DNA of 64,000 nucleotides from SZUA-584 sp964441275 (GCA_964441275.1 CAYTUG010000001.1:62001-126000); one strand, 5' to 3'. Shown: positions 34,714-43,651, numbered from the stretch's first letter. The notes: generated by a model not told the origin, from the letters alone. Program-made: numbers and translations.

Positions 34714-35974
34714 AAAACCCCTCCAAACAATCATCAAGTTTCTCGCGGTTTTCGATTTTACCCGCAAAGACCGCGGACATCTTGTCAAAATCAAATACTT
34801 TATCTATTATGTCCGCCACACGGGAAGGCGTGACGGCGTTTATCTTTTCCAATATTTCCGCTTCGTCATATACTGTATCAAGAAGCAGCTGCGATTTGCC
34901 CATTGCGCTCATCTTGGCGTTAACGCTCTCCATTGACAGCAGGTAATTGCCTCTTAATTGGTCTTTACCCTGCATAAAATCATCTTGACTGATTTTCTGT
35001 TCCTTTACCGCCGCAATCTCTTTCGCCATAAGCTTTAGAACAATATCGGCATTTGCAGCGCTCGTGCCCGCATAAAGTGAAAACATGCCCGAGTCTGTAT
35101 ATGAAGACGGGTATGAATATACCGAGTAAGCCAATCCCTTTTGCTCGCGTATAGACTGAAACAAGCGCGAGCTCATGCCGCCGCCCAAAACATTGTTAAG
35201 CACCGCTAACGCAAATCTGTCATCATCGCCAAAGGTACAGCCCGGAAAAGAAAGGCACAAATGAGTTTGCTCAACATCTCTCTCTATGTACATTACGCGC
35301 GCCCGGGGCAAAAATGGTTGAGTGCAGTCCGCCGGTTCTTTTTTGCTTCCCCTGTTGTATTCTCCTATTTTTGATTCGAGCGTCTCTATTAGCTGCTGCT
35401 GCCTGTAGCGCCCCGCCACAGAAACCACAACGTTTGCGGGATAATAATGGTTTTGCAGGTAGTTCGCCAAATCCTCTCTGTTAAATGACGATACACTGCG
35501 GGCAGTGCCGAGTATAGGCTGTGCAAGAGTGCTCCCCGTAAAAAACAACTGAGAGTTTTTTTCGTGCGCAAGCTCTTCGACATTGTCCCCCACCATAGCA
35601 ATCTCTTCCAGCACCACCCCTTTTTCTTTTTCAAGTTCCTTCGAATCAAGCGTCGGGTTGATAAAAAGATCGCACAGTACGTCTATTGCGACATCGAGCT
35701 TGTCAGGCACAACACGGGCGTGATAGCAGGTGCATTCCTTTGCCGTAAACGCATTCAGCTGCCCGCCGACCTTATCCATCTCCACCGCAATATCAAGCGC
35801 AGTCCTCTTTTGCGTGCCCTTAAACATCATGTGTTCAATCAAATGCGAAATACCGCTCTCCTCCGGGCTTTCGCATGTTGAACCGGTTTTTACCCAAATG
35901 CCAATAGCCACTGAATTATAATTATTTAGCTGCTCGGCAATTACTTTAATGCCGTTCCCAAGTTTTGTGAGCAT
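34670..35974 (-). CDS. M16-family zinc peptidase (YmxG/MlpA-like)
   Basis: A 434-residue protein of the processing-peptidase type. The inverted zinc motif HLIEH (44-48) lies in SGISHLIEHMMFKGT, and the third ligand is in KGVVLEEIAMVGDNVEE (about 114-130). The second, inactive-like half contains NNVLGGGMSSRLFQSIRE and YSVYSYPSSYTDSG. The ATG at 35974 follows AAGGAG. It overlaps the upstream deacetylase-like gene by 34 bp. In Bacillus the same pair (ylxY, ymxG) lies after pnp, so this is a conserved neighbourhood. The natural substrate is not established. Confidence 0.92.
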   Translation of the reverse strand: MLTKLGNGIKVIAEQLNNYNSVAIGIWVKTGSTCESPEESGISHLIEHMMFKGTQKRTALDIAVEMDKVGGQLNAFTAKECTCYHARVVPDKLDVAIDVLCDLFINPTLDSKELEKEKGVVLEEIAMVGDNVEELAHEKNSQLFFTGSTLAQPILGTARSVSSFNREDLANYLQNHYYPANVVVSVAGRYRQQQLIETLESKIGEYNRGSKKEPADCTQPFLPRARVMYIERDVEQTHLCLSFPGCTFGDDDRFALAVLNNVLGGGMSSRLFQSIREQKGLAYSVYSYPSSYTDSGMFSLYAGTSAANADIVLKLMAKEIAAVKEQKISQDDFMQGKDQLRGNYLLSMESVNAKMSAMGKSQLLLDTVYDEAEILEKINAVTPSRVADIIDKVFDFDKMSAVFAGKIENREKLDDCLEGFYGQAGKYIRVSEAV

Positions 35975-36609
35975 GTATTCTCCTTAAAAAGCATTTCATT
36001 TATCTTTAGAATAGTATAACCTTTATCGCTCACAATTTGTACTGCTTTTTCAAATTCGCATATATTGTTTGCAAAAATGCCTACAAACATATCTTTGCGC
36101 AAACTTTGTTCAAACAATTTCGGCCAGTCCTTATTTCGTGTAAGCACCCTTAAATCTATCGAGGGCGCAACAAGGCGCACGTTTCCGCTCTCTTTGTACT
36201 GCATGACAGGAATGGTGTGCCCGCCTCCAACGTACATCCCTTTATCGCTTTGTGCGTGCTTATCGCACACATAATACCCAACCCCATGCCCTTTTTTGCG
36301 CACCGCTTCTATAGCCATATCGTCTTGCTGGCACAGCGTACAAAAAAAGAACGTACCCTTTGCGTTTGCCCGCTCCAACACATCGATATAGGAATCTATA
36401 TCGCTTTTGCTGTCGACCATTATTTGTAGCGCAACATTGTCTTCTCCTGTGCACCCTTTCATAACCGGCGCGTTTGCCGTATGCCAAAGCCCTCCGAAAG
36501 AAGCGAAATAAACAAACACAATTATTGCGCATATACAGCAATTTATTACCGCAGTATGATTGCTCTTCAAATGTTTCACCACCGGTATATATTTATTCAA
36601 ACAGCTCAC
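35941..36609 (-). CDS. Degenerate polysaccharide deacetylase-like membrane protein (YlxY-like)
   Basis: A 222-residue protein with an N-terminal membrane anchor (about 22-42) and a NodB-like outside domain. VLERANAKGTFFFC and VRKKGHGVGYYVCDKHA match the family's KATFFV and GHEIGNHT regions. The metal-binding DD and HxxxH are missing: NVALQIMVDSKSD replaces the usual TFDDGP stretch, and GYYVCDKHA replaces GNHTYSH. It is also short. It is therefore probably non-catalytic. The start is a GTG at 36609 that touches AGAGG, or a TTG at 36600 with better spacing. The M16 peptidase gene overlaps its end, as in the ylxY-ymxG pair. Confidence 0.7.
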   Translation of the reverse strand: MSCLNKYIPVVKHLKSNHTAVINCCICAIIVFVYFASFGGLWHTANAPVMKGCTGEDNVALQIMVDSKSDIDSYIDVLERANAKGTFFFCTLCQQDDMAIEAVRKKGHGVGYYVCDKHAQSDKGMYVGGGHTIPVMQYKESGNVRLVAPSIDLRVLTRNKDWPKLFEQSLRKDMFVGIFANNICEFEKAVQIVSDKGYTILKINEMLFKENTCSQNLGTALK

Positions 36610-36716
36610 CTCTTATGCTCAACCCCTTTTGTTGCCACAAATATAGCCAACCACAAAAAACGGCTAATGGGTGCTCAACAAACGGTTTGTCGGCCTAAAA
36701 GCTATCTGCATCAAAA

Positions 36717-36744
36717 TTGCGTTTTTTTCAAAATATGATAGAAT
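36717..36744 (+). promoter_or_regulatory. Promoter very close to the sirtuin start
   Basis: TTGCGT (36717-36722) and TAGAAT (36739-36744) are separated by 16 bp, and the -10 is extended (TGATAGAAT). The ATG at 36751 is only six bases after the -10. A start site at or next to the A of the ATG would give a leaderless mRNA, and no ribosome binding site is visible. Confidence 0.45.
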
Positions 36745-36750
36745 GTATGT

Positions 36751-37470
36751 ATGAAAAACGATATTGTTTGTTTGCAAAAGTCAATAGAACAAAGTAATAA
36801 TATTGTGTTTTTAGGCGGTGCGGGCGTATCTACCGAAAGCGGCATACCCGACTTTAGAAGCTCAGGCGGGCTTTACAACAAAGAAAATTCATATAAGCCC
36901 GAGACTATATTATCAAGCAGTTTCTTTTCCTCATACACCCTTGAATTTTTTACGTTTTATAAAAAGCACATGGTTTTCTTGGATGCGCAGCCAAGCGCCG
37001 CACACAAGAAATTAGCGGAGCTTGAAACCGCAGGCAAGTTAAAAGCGCTTATAACACAAAATATAGACGGACTGCATCAAAAGGCGGGAAGCAAAAAAGT
37101 GCTTGAGCTGCACGGCTCGGTATACAGAAACACATGTCTAAAATGTGGCAAACAATACGGCATATCTTATATAATGCAAAGTGATGGAATCCCAATATGT
37201 TCGTGCGGCGGCATTGTAAAGCCGGACGTAGTATTATATGAAGAACCTTTGAATATGGCGGTTTTTGACGAAGCTATCAGGTTTATCTCTCAGTCAGACC
37301 TGCTTATTGTGGGCGGCACATCTTTAGCTGTTTATCCTGCGGCAGGGCTTGTCAACTATTGCGCCGGCGAATTAGTTCTTATAAACAAACAGCAAACCCC
37401 TTACGATACGAAAGCAAATAATGTTTTCCGGCAGAGTATAGGCGAAGTGCTTGGCGCATTAAAAATTTAG
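36751..37470 (+). CDS. cobB: NAD-dependent protein deacylase (sirtuin)
   Basis: A 239-residue sirtuin that removes acyl groups from lysines with NAD. Motifs: GAGVSTESGIPDFRSSGGLY (23-42), TQNIDGLHQKAG (102-113), catalytic His121 in LELHGSV, a zinc site Cys129, Cys132, Cys150, Cys152, and GTSLAVYPAAG. Length is typical. ATG is repeated at 36743, 36747 and 36751, but only 36751 gives this frame. There is no clear ribosome binding site, and the promoter abuts the start. It stands alone, divergent from the deacetylase-like gene. Confidence 0.95.
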   Translation: MKNDIVCLQKSIEQSNNIVFLGGAGVSTESGIPDFRSSGGLYNKENSYKPETILSSSFFSSYTLEFFTFYKKHMVFLDAQPSAAHKKLAELETAGKLKALITQNIDGLHQKAGSKKVLELHGSVYRNTCLKCGKQYGISYIMQSDGIPICSCGGIVKPDVVLYEEPLNMAVFDEAIRFISQSDLLIVGGTSLAVYPAAGLVNYCAGELVLINKQQTPYDTKANNVFRQSIGEVLGALKI

Positions 37471-37545
37471 CTTAAAACCCACGCTTTTTTTTATTTTTAA
37501 GTCGTGCTATAATCATAAACGTCAGACAGTTATACGGAGGTTTTG

Positions 37546-38544
37546 ATGAAAAAAAGGACTGGCTTTTTAATATTATTATGCTTTCTTTTGCTTTTGTGCG
37601 CTTGCACAAACGAAAGCGAAGATAAACCGGCAGATGAAGACGATGATCCGGACGATGTGATTATTGATTCGCGCATTCAAATAGGGTTTAGCCTTTCGCA
37701 AGAGGGCGCTTTTTATGAGCAGTTTAAAATAGATGTTGAAAACATCTGCGGGCGGTTAAACTATAAACCAATCATCATGACTGCTAAAGACGTGCAACAA
37801 CAACTGCGCGATATTAAATCTATGCTCTCGTCGGGTGCGCGGGTAATTGTTATTGACCCGGTAAACGGAGATAAGCTGGAAGAGGTGGTGGCCGAGTGCG
37901 AATCGTCCGATGTGCCTGTCGTTGGTATACTACGGGATATAAACACTAATTACAGCACACTTATATCCATTGAATATAAAGCCGTGGGAGAGGCGATAGC
38001 CAACCATGCATCCGAACTGTTTTCGCAAAACGACGAAGGCGGGCGGTGCGCAATATTAAGGCAGGATTTTAGCAGTTGCGCATCTCAACTTTTAACCGAT
38101 GGTTTTATTAACATGCTAAATGCAAACGAAAAGCTGTCGCTGTTTTCTGAAATACCTTGCGAAACCGAAGAGCAGGCATATAACGAATGCAAAAAAATTA
38201 TATCCGTTGAAGGCGTGAATTATATTTACGCACACAATTCTAATCTTGCGCGCGGCGCAATGCGAGCGATTAAAGAAAGCCAAAAGAAAGCGTACCTTGC
38301 GTTCTTCGGAGCAGATATGGATTTAATAAAATCCGTAGAATCTAAAGATATTGAAATGGCGGTATTTATAGGCTCGGAAGAATTAGCCGAGTATTCTATG
38401 GGAGTTGCCAACGAATTTATTAACAGCGCAACATACGAGCCTATTTCCTACATACCGCTAACAATAAATATAGCGACGTCCGAAAGCGCTGCAAAATATG
38501 TCTCGGAGTCGCTTTCTGCACAAGTCGTCGAGGATCAGGAATAA
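37546..38544 (+). CDS. Orphan sugar-binding lipoprotein (Peripla_BP_4-like)
   Basis: A 332-residue lipoprotein with lipobox LCAC (Cys20), then an acidic linker (DKPADEDDDPDD). The mature fold is that of sugar-binding proteins: IQIGFSLSQEGAFYEQF, SSGARVIVIDPVNGDKL, VPVVGILRDIN, VNYIYAHNSNLARGAMRAI. The ATG follows GGAGG. No ABC transporter, kinase or sugar gene is adjacent, so it is an orphan that could serve a distant transporter or a signalling partner. It is clearly more distant from the two arabinose-region binding proteins than those are from each other. Confidence 0.88.
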   Translation: MKKRTGFLILLCFLLLLCACTNESEDKPADEDDDPDDVIIDSRIQIGFSLSQEGAFYEQFKIDVENICGRLNYKPIIMTAKDVQQQLRDIKSMLSSGARVIVIDPVNGDKLEEVVAECESSDVPVVGILRDINTNYSTLISIEYKAVGEAIANHASELFSQNDEGGRCAILRQDFSSCASQLLTDGFINMLNANEKLSLFSEIPCETEEQAYNECKKIISVEGVNYIYAHNSNLARGAMRAIKESQKKAYLAFFGADMDLIKSVESKDIEMAVFIGSEELAEYSMGVANEFINSATYEPISYIPLTINIATSESAAKYVSESLSAQVVEDQE

Positions 38545-38579
38545 TTTGCACAACGCAAAGGGGCCAAAAGCCGGAATAA

Positions 38580-39419
38580 TTATTCTTGTATATAGGATAT
38601 CCCCACACAACCGGGCCCGGCATGTGTGCCTATAACACCGCCGATCTCGCAAACATGATTACGGCCAATATCCAAATGCGAACTTAAAAAATTCGTAAAT
38701 TCTTTTAACATTTCAGGCGCGTTTGAATGTCCTAAACATTTTATGTATTTTTCATCGGGCGGGCTCTCTTTTATCTGATTAAGCACCCAAAGATAAGCGG
38801 CTTTATGCCCTCTAACCCTGCCAACCGCTTTAACTTCGCCGTTTATCACGGACACTAACGGCTTAATATTTAGTATTTCCCCTATCAAAGCTGCCGATGA
38901 AGACAGTCTGCCCCCCATTTTTAAGTATTTTAGAGTATTGACAATCGCCAAGAACTTAATTCTGCCCGTAAGCCGCAAAAGCTGCCGGTGGATATCCTTT
39001 GCACATATTCCTTTATCCCTTAGCGCAATAGCCTCGTAAACTAAAATAGCAAGCCCCATAGTAGCGGATTTAGAATCAACAAGATAAATATCATCCGAAC
39101 CTACCATATCCTTAGCTATGACGGCCGATTGATATGTGCCGCTTAATTTGCTCGATATAACTATCAAAATAACTTCGTCTCCGGCATCGGTATATTTTTT
39201 AAACAGTTTGTGAAAATATTCAGGATTTACCTGGGAAGTAGAAGGAAGGACGGGGCTTTTACTTAACATTTCATAAAATTGTTCCTTTTTTAAGTCCACA
39301 CCATCCAAATATTTTTTGTCGCCGAAAATTACACTTAGCGAAGCTATTTCTATCCCCAATGTTTTTTGTTCTTCAAGCGGTATATCGCTAGTGCTGTCTG
39401 TGATAATTCTAATCGCCAA
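38580..39419 (-). CDS. DegV-family fatty-acid-binding protein
   Basis: A 279-residue cytoplasmic protein. RIITDSTSDIPLEEQKTLGI at the N-terminus, SPVLPSTSQVNPEYF with the lipid-binding TSQ, ISSKLSGTYQSAVIA, LVDSKSATMGLAILV and the C-terminal VCEIGGVIGTHAGPGCVGI are all family signatures. DegV (FakB) proteins carry a fatty acid that FakA phosphorylates to make acyl-phosphate for phospholipids. FakA is not in the window. A MarR regulator gene lies 15 bp upstream on the same strand, so the two probably form an operon. Confidence 0.93.
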   Translation of the reverse strand: MAIRIITDSTSDIPLEEQKTLGIEIASLSVIFGDKKYLDGVDLKKEQFYEMLSKSPVLPSTSQVNPEYFHKLFKKYTDAGDEVILIVISSKLSGTYQSAVIAKDMVGSDDIYLVDSKSATMGLAILVYEAIALRDKGICAKDIHRQLLRLTGRIKFLAIVNTLKYLKMGGRLSSSAALIGEILNIKPLVSVINGEVKAVGRVRGHKAAYLWVLNQIKESPPDEKYIKCLGHSNAPEMLKEFTNFLSSHLDIGRNHVCEIGGVIGTHAGPGCVGISYIQE

Positions 39420-39434
39420 AATGCGCCTCCAGTG

Positions 39435-39890
39435 TTATTTATTTTTTAGGAAAAACGATTCTAAACTCTTAAGTCCCCTTACTAAAACTTCAACTTCTTC
39501 TGAGGACAGCACTGCTAAAACATCATCGATCATTTTTTCATGAAAAGCCTGATGCATCAAATCGGCACGCCCTCCTTTTTCAGTAAGATAAATCCGCACA
39601 ATACGCTTATCGTGTGCGTCTTTTTTTCTTAAAATATAGCCTTTTCTGTCAAGAAGCTTTACTGCCGTAGTAAGGGTGCCTGCAGAAATATTAAGAGCTT
39701 GTGCGATATCGGAAGAGCGGTTGTTACCGCTTCTTTGAGCATCAGCAACAGCCTCAATAACGTGCGTTTCCCGAACTGAAAGATTTTTAAACTCTCCCGT
39801 TTTAAGACAGTCTTCCTCTATACACAATATTTGGTTGAATACTTTAACAAGAAAATAATTGAGTTCTTTACTTAAATCTATTGTAACCAC
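39435..39890 (-). CDS. MarR-family transcriptional regulator
   Basis: A 151-residue winged-helix repressor-like protein. The DNA-binding part reads SSDIAQALNISAGTLTTAVK (helix-turn-helix) and KGYILRKKDAHDKRIVRIYL (wing), in the usual place. Dimerisation helices flank it. The frame begins with GTG at 39890 next to a GGGG run, so the exact start is uncertain. It sits directly upstream of a DegV gene. In Gram-positive bacteria FabT, a MarR protein, controls fatty-acid genes, so a lipid-linked role fits, but this is inference. Confidence 0.88.
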   Translation of the reverse strand: MVTIDLSKELNYFLVKVFNQILCIEEDCLKTGEFKNLSVRETHVIEAVADAQRSGNNRSSDIAQALNISAGTLTTAVKLLDRKGYILRKKDAHDKRIVRIYLTEKGGRADLMHQAFHEKMIDDVLAVLSSEEVEVLVRGLKSLESFFLKNK

Positions 39891-39977
39891 CCCAAAAAGG
39901 TTTGATGTTCAAACAATTTATTATTATATATAATTGGAGTTTCCATGTCAACATAAATCGTCAAATAATCTGTTATT

Positions 39978-40000
39978 GGCAAGTTGTAAAATGAATTATC
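39978..40000 (-). repeat. Dispersed 23-bp repeat, copy 3 (inverted)
   Basis: Read on the minus strand this is GATAATTCATTTTACAACTT followed by GCC, sharing 17 consecutive bases with the copy at 23822. It lies in the 260-bp gap between marR and rnfC. No transposase fragment is adjacent. Confidence 0.5.
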
Positions 40001-40150
40001 CTTTTTTCTACAATTTGGGTTATCAAAAGCACCGCTTTTTGCTCTTATATTTTTTTATTCAGTTACACAATTACATAATTATTTGTGCTATAATAACTGA
40101 CTGAAACAATATACAAAAATTCAAAGGACTTTAAGGATTAAGGAGATATT

Positions 40151-41470
40151 ATGTCAGCTAAGTTATCTTTTAGCGGCGGCGTTCATCCTCTCTCGCGCAC
40201 ACACCATGGCAAAAAGCAAACAGAGAATTGCGCAATAGAGCCGTGCAGTGCTCCGGACGAAATTGTGCTGCCTCTGTCCCAGCACATCGGCGCACCGTCA
40301 CAGCCAATAGTAAATGTTGGCGACAAAGTGGATTTGGGTCAAAAAATTGCCGAAGCGTGCGGGTTTGTAAGCGTTCCGTGCTTCTCAAGCGTATCCGGCA
40401 CAGTTAAGGCAATAGAACCAAGACCGCACATTTGCGGCACTATGAAGCCTTGTATAGTAATAACCAACGATCATGAAGACAGGCTTTGCGAGCAAATAAA
40501 AAGCAAAGGCGAAGCGTTTACGCCTGAATTGGTAATAGAATCAATAAAGGCCGCGGGCATAGTGGGTATGGGAGGAGCTGCATTTCCCACCCACGTTAAG
40601 CTGTCTCCCCCGCCCGGGAAACCAATAGATACAATAATAGTAAACGGTGCGGAATGCGAGCCGTATTTGACCGCCGATCATAGAATTATGCTCGAGCATC
40701 CAAAAGAGGTTGTTTTGGGCTTAAAGGCTGTTGTGAAAGCTCTGAACGCAAAAAATTGCTACATTGGCATTGAGGATAACAAACCCGATGCTATAAAAGC
40801 CATTTCTGAAGCTGCGAAGGAACCCCCCTTAGAAGTTAAGGTGCTAAGGGTTAAGTACCCGCAAGGCGCCGAAAAACAGCTTATATATTCAATCACGAAA
40901 AGGCAGGTGCCCTCGTGCGGGCTTCCTATGGATGTGGGCGTAATAGTTATCAACGCCTCAACCGCATACCAGATTTATCTGTCGCTTTACAAGGGTTTGC
41001 CCCTTTATGAAAGGGTAGTCACCGTAACCGGAAGCGTTAAGCGGCCTTCCAACCTGCTTGTAAGGCTTGGAACGCCAATAAGACACGTTATTGACAGCGT
41101 TGGCGGATTTACCGGCAAAGTTGAAAAAGTTATAGCCGGCGGGCCAATGATGGGTTTAACTCAACATAATCTTGATTCCGCCGTAACTAAAGGCACATCC
41201 GGAATACTTGTATTGGACGAACATATGGCGCATATGAAGCAAGAATCCTTCTGTATACGTTGCGGCAGGTGCGTTAAGGCTTGCCCTATGGGGCTTTTGC
41301 CTTATCTTTTAAGCGATTTTACGGAGCATAACAAAATTGACGATGCTAAAAAATATCACGCTATAGATTGTATTGAATGCGGATGCTGCTCTTATGCTTG
41401 CCCCTCAAGCCGCCATTTAGTCCAGCGTATCCGGCTTGCCAAAAATCAGATATTGAGCAAAAACTGCTGA
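40151..41470 (+). CDS. rnfC: Rnf complex subunit RnfC
   Basis: The peripheral subunit of the ferredoxin:NAD oxidoreductase that pumps Na+ or H+, thought to be the NADH-binding part. It has 439 residues, the short clostridial form. GGVHPLSRTHHGKKQT near the N-terminus, MGGAAFPTHVKLSPP (about 140-154), NGAECEPYLTADHR, and two [4Fe-4S] sites, CIRCGRCVKACP and CIECGCCSYACP, lie in order. ATG 40151 follows AAGGAG. It is the first of six genes in the order C-D-G-E-A-B, with gaps of at most about 30 bp or overlaps. Confidence 0.97.
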   Translation: MSAKLSFSGGVHPLSRTHHGKKQTENCAIEPCSAPDEIVLPLSQHIGAPSQPIVNVGDKVDLGQKIAEACGFVSVPCFSSVSGTVKAIEPRPHICGTMKPCIVITNDHEDRLCEQIKSKGEAFTPELVIESIKAAGIVGMGGAAFPTHVKLSPPPGKPIDTIIVNGAECEPYLTADHRIMLEHPKEVVLGLKAVVKALNAKNCYIGIEDNKPDAIKAISEAAKEPPLEVKVLRVKYPQGAEKQLIYSITKRQVPSCGLPMDVGVIVINASTAYQIYLSLYKGLPLYERVVTVTGSVKRPSNLLVRLGTPIRHVIDSVGGFTGKVEKVIAGGPMMGLTQHNLDSAVTKGTSGILVLDEHMAHMKQESFCIRCGRCVKACPMGLLPYLLSDFTEHNKIDDAKKYHAIDCIECGCCSYACPSSRHLVQRIRLAKNQILSKNC

Positions 41471-41502
41471 TCATAAGTTTTTAACATAAGTTGGAGGTGT
41501 TT

Positions 41503-42465
41503 ATGGATAAGTATGTTATGTCATCATCGCCGCATATACGTTCGGCCGTTACCACTGAAAAAATAATGCGCGATGTTTTAATTGCCCTGCTGCCGGCTTC
41601 CGCGGCCGGGATAATTATATTCGGATTAGGCTCGCTTTGGATAATGCTGATTTGCGTTGCATCATCAATGTTTTTCGAAGCGTTGCTGCAACTTATTATG
41701 CGCAAAAAGGTTACCGTTTTAGACGGCAGCGCTGCGGTAACGGGGCTTTTATTGGCGCTCAATTTGCCGCCTATGGATATTGCATACTGGTGGGTCCCGG
41801 TGATGGGCTCCCTTTTTGCGATAGGAATTGTAAAACAATGCTTTGGCGGGCTGGGACATAACTTTGTTAACCCCGCGCTTGCGGCGCGCGCGTTTCTTGT
41901 GATATCTTGGCCAAAAATTATGACCGCTTGGGCTTTACCCGCAAGCGCAACGGCAATTGCGCTTGCCGATGGGGTCTCAACTGCGACGCCTCTTGCCGCG
42001 CTTAAAACCGGCGAGTCATTATCTTCTTATATTGATATGTTTCTCGGCAATGTTGGCGGATGTATAGGCGAGACAAGCGCGTTGGCTCTTTTGATTGGCG
42101 GAATATACTTAATAGCACGCAAAGTTATCGATGCTACAATCCCGGTAATATACATCGGCACTGTGGCGGTTTTCACCTTCATCGCCGGGCCGGCAGGGTT
42201 TTTTACGGGCGATGCGCTCTATCATGTATTAGGCGGAGGCCTGATGCTCGGAGCCGTATTTATGGCGACGGATTACACCACCTCTCCCATGACAGGTAAA
42301 GGGAAAGCCGTATTTGCTTTAGGGTGCGGTGTTTTAACAAGCATATTTAGGCTTTGGGGAGGCAACCCCGAAGGCGTTTCATATTCTATACTTCTTATGA
42401 ACCTTGTTGTACCTCTTATCAACAAGGCATTTGTTCCAAAGCTTTTCGGAGGTGCGGCCAAATGA
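41503..42465 (+). CDS. rnfD: Rnf complex subunit RnfD
   Basis: A membrane subunit of about 320 residues with about nine to ten segments. It carries an FMN covalently bound to a Thr; the stretch DGVSTATPLAALKTG (about 158-172) contains the expected S-T-A-T motif. FGGLGHNFVNPALAARAFL and ATDYTTSPMTGKGK are further family hallmarks. The ATG at 41503 follows GGAGGTG, while a TTG 12 bases upstream lies in the binding site. The stop overlaps the rnfG start (ATGA). Confidence 0.96.
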   Translation: MDKYVMSSSPHIRSAVTTEKIMRDVLIALLPASAAGIIIFGLGSLWIMLICVASSMFFEALLQLIMRKKVTVLDGSAAVTGLLLALNLPPMDIAYWWVPVMGSLFAIGIVKQCFGGLGHNFVNPALAARAFLVISWPKIMTAWALPASATAIALADGVSTATPLAALKTGESLSSYIDMFLGNVGGCIGETSALALLIGGIYLIARKVIDATIPVIYIGTVAVFTFIAGPAGFFTGDALYHVLGGGLMLGAVFMATDYTTSPMTGKGKAVFALGCGVLTSIFRLWGGNPEGVSYSILLMNLVVPLINKAFVPKLFGGAAK

Positions 42466-43037
42466 AACCAATATTCACAATAACTCTTAAATTGCTCGTT
42501 ATAACAATTGTTGCGGCAGCGATGCTCGGGTATGTTTACAGCATAACTTATGAGCCTATACAAGAACAAACGCAAAGGAAATCCGACGAGGCGCGGTTTA
42601 AAGCGTTCCCCCAAGCTGTCTCGTTCGAACAAATGCCTGAAGATATACCGGAACAATACAAGATAATTAGGTCTGTGCACACTGCGCTTGACAAAGACGG
42701 GAATGCAATGGGCATAACCGCATCCGTAAAAACCAAGGGATACGGCTCGGATCTTAATTTAACCGTCGGTTTGGGGGCGGACGGAGTAATTAAAGGCGTT
42801 GTTTTAGGCGCCCATAACGAAACGCCCGGGCTGGGGGCAAAGGCTGCCGATGCCGATTTTATCGGCCAGTACACCGGAAAGCCTATGGATAAACCGCTTG
42901 ACGTTGTTAAGAAGACGCCCTTAGAACAAAACGAAATCCAGGCTATAGGCAGTGCGACTATAACAAGCAAGGGCATAACTTTAGCCGTAAACACGGTTAT
43001 TGATTATTATCGGCAAGCTATGGGAGGCGCGCAATGA
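42462..43037 (+). CDS. rnfG: Rnf complex subunit RnfG
   Basis: A 191-residue subunit anchored by one N-terminal membrane helix (about 8-27), with an extracellular FMN-binding domain. The FMN attachment region is AIGSATITSKGI (about 165-176), with the acceptor Thr in SAT-x-T. GLGADGVIKGVVLGAHNETPG and GLGAKAADADFIGQY are also typical. The start at 42462 overlaps the rnfD stop and is preceded by GGAGG. Its own stop overlaps the rnfE start. Confidence 0.95.
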   Translation: MKPIFTITLKLLVITIVAAAMLGYVYSITYEPIQEQTQRKSDEARFKAFPQAVSFEQMPEDIPEQYKIIRSVHTALDKDGNAMGITASVKTKGYGSDLNLTVGLGADGVIKGVVLGAHNETPGLGAKAADADFIGQYTGKPMDKPLDVVKKTPLEQNEIQAIGSATITSKGITLAVNTVIDYYRQAMGGAQ

Positions 43038-43651
43038 AAACAAAACCTTTATCGATAATTAAAAACGGCCTTTTCAACGAGAATCCTACTTTTAGGCTTG
43101 TGCTTGGCATGTGCCCAACGCTTGCCATAACGACAAACCTGTTTAACGGCATAGGGATGGGTTTAGCGGCCACTTTTGTTCTTATCGGCTCTAACTCGGT
43201 AATATCGCTGCTGCGCAATTTTATTCCCGACAAGGTGCGCATACCGGCCTATGTTGTGGTTATCGCAGCGTTTGTTACAATAGTGCAGCTGTTGCTTAAA
43301 GCCTATTTGCCCGCGCTCGACGATTCTTTAGGGCTTTTTATTCCGCTTATAGTGGTCAACTGCATAATACTCGGGCGCGCCGAAGCTTTTGCAGGCAAAA
43401 ACAGCGTAGGCGCATCTTTTCTTGACGGGGTTGGCATGGGACTTGGGTTTACGGGCGCGTTGCTTATTATATCGCTGTTTAGAGAAATTTTAGGCAACGG
43501 CACACTATTTGGCGCACAACTGTTTGGAGAGAACTTTTCTCCCATTCTTTTTATGATACAGCCCCCGGGCGGTTTTATAACGCTTGGGCTGTTGCTCGGG
43601 GCGTTAAACAAACTATCCATTATGCGTAAACAAAGGAAGGGGGCACATTGA
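43034..43651 (+). CDS. rnfE: Rnf complex subunit RnfE
   Basis: A 205-residue integral membrane subunit with about six helices, homologous to RnfA and to NqrD. Marker stretches are NPTFRLVLGMCPTLAITT, LIPLIVVNCIILGRAEAFA and FLDGVGMGLGFTGALLIIS. RnfA and RnfE together hold a [2Fe-2S] centre in the membrane via conserved Cys pairs; the Cys in GMCP and in NCIILGRA are present here. The gene overlaps rnfG by 4 bp and rnfA by one base. Confidence 0.95.
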   Translation: MKTKPLSIIKNGLFNENPTFRLVLGMCPTLAITTNLFNGIGMGLAATFVLIGSNSVISLLRNFIPDKVRIPAYVVVIAAFVTIVQLLLKAYLPALDDSLGLFIPLIVVNCIILGRAEAFAGKNSVGASFLDGVGMGLGFTGALLIISLFREILGNGTLFGAQLFGENFSPILFMIQPPGGFITLGLLLGALNKLSIMRKQRKGAH

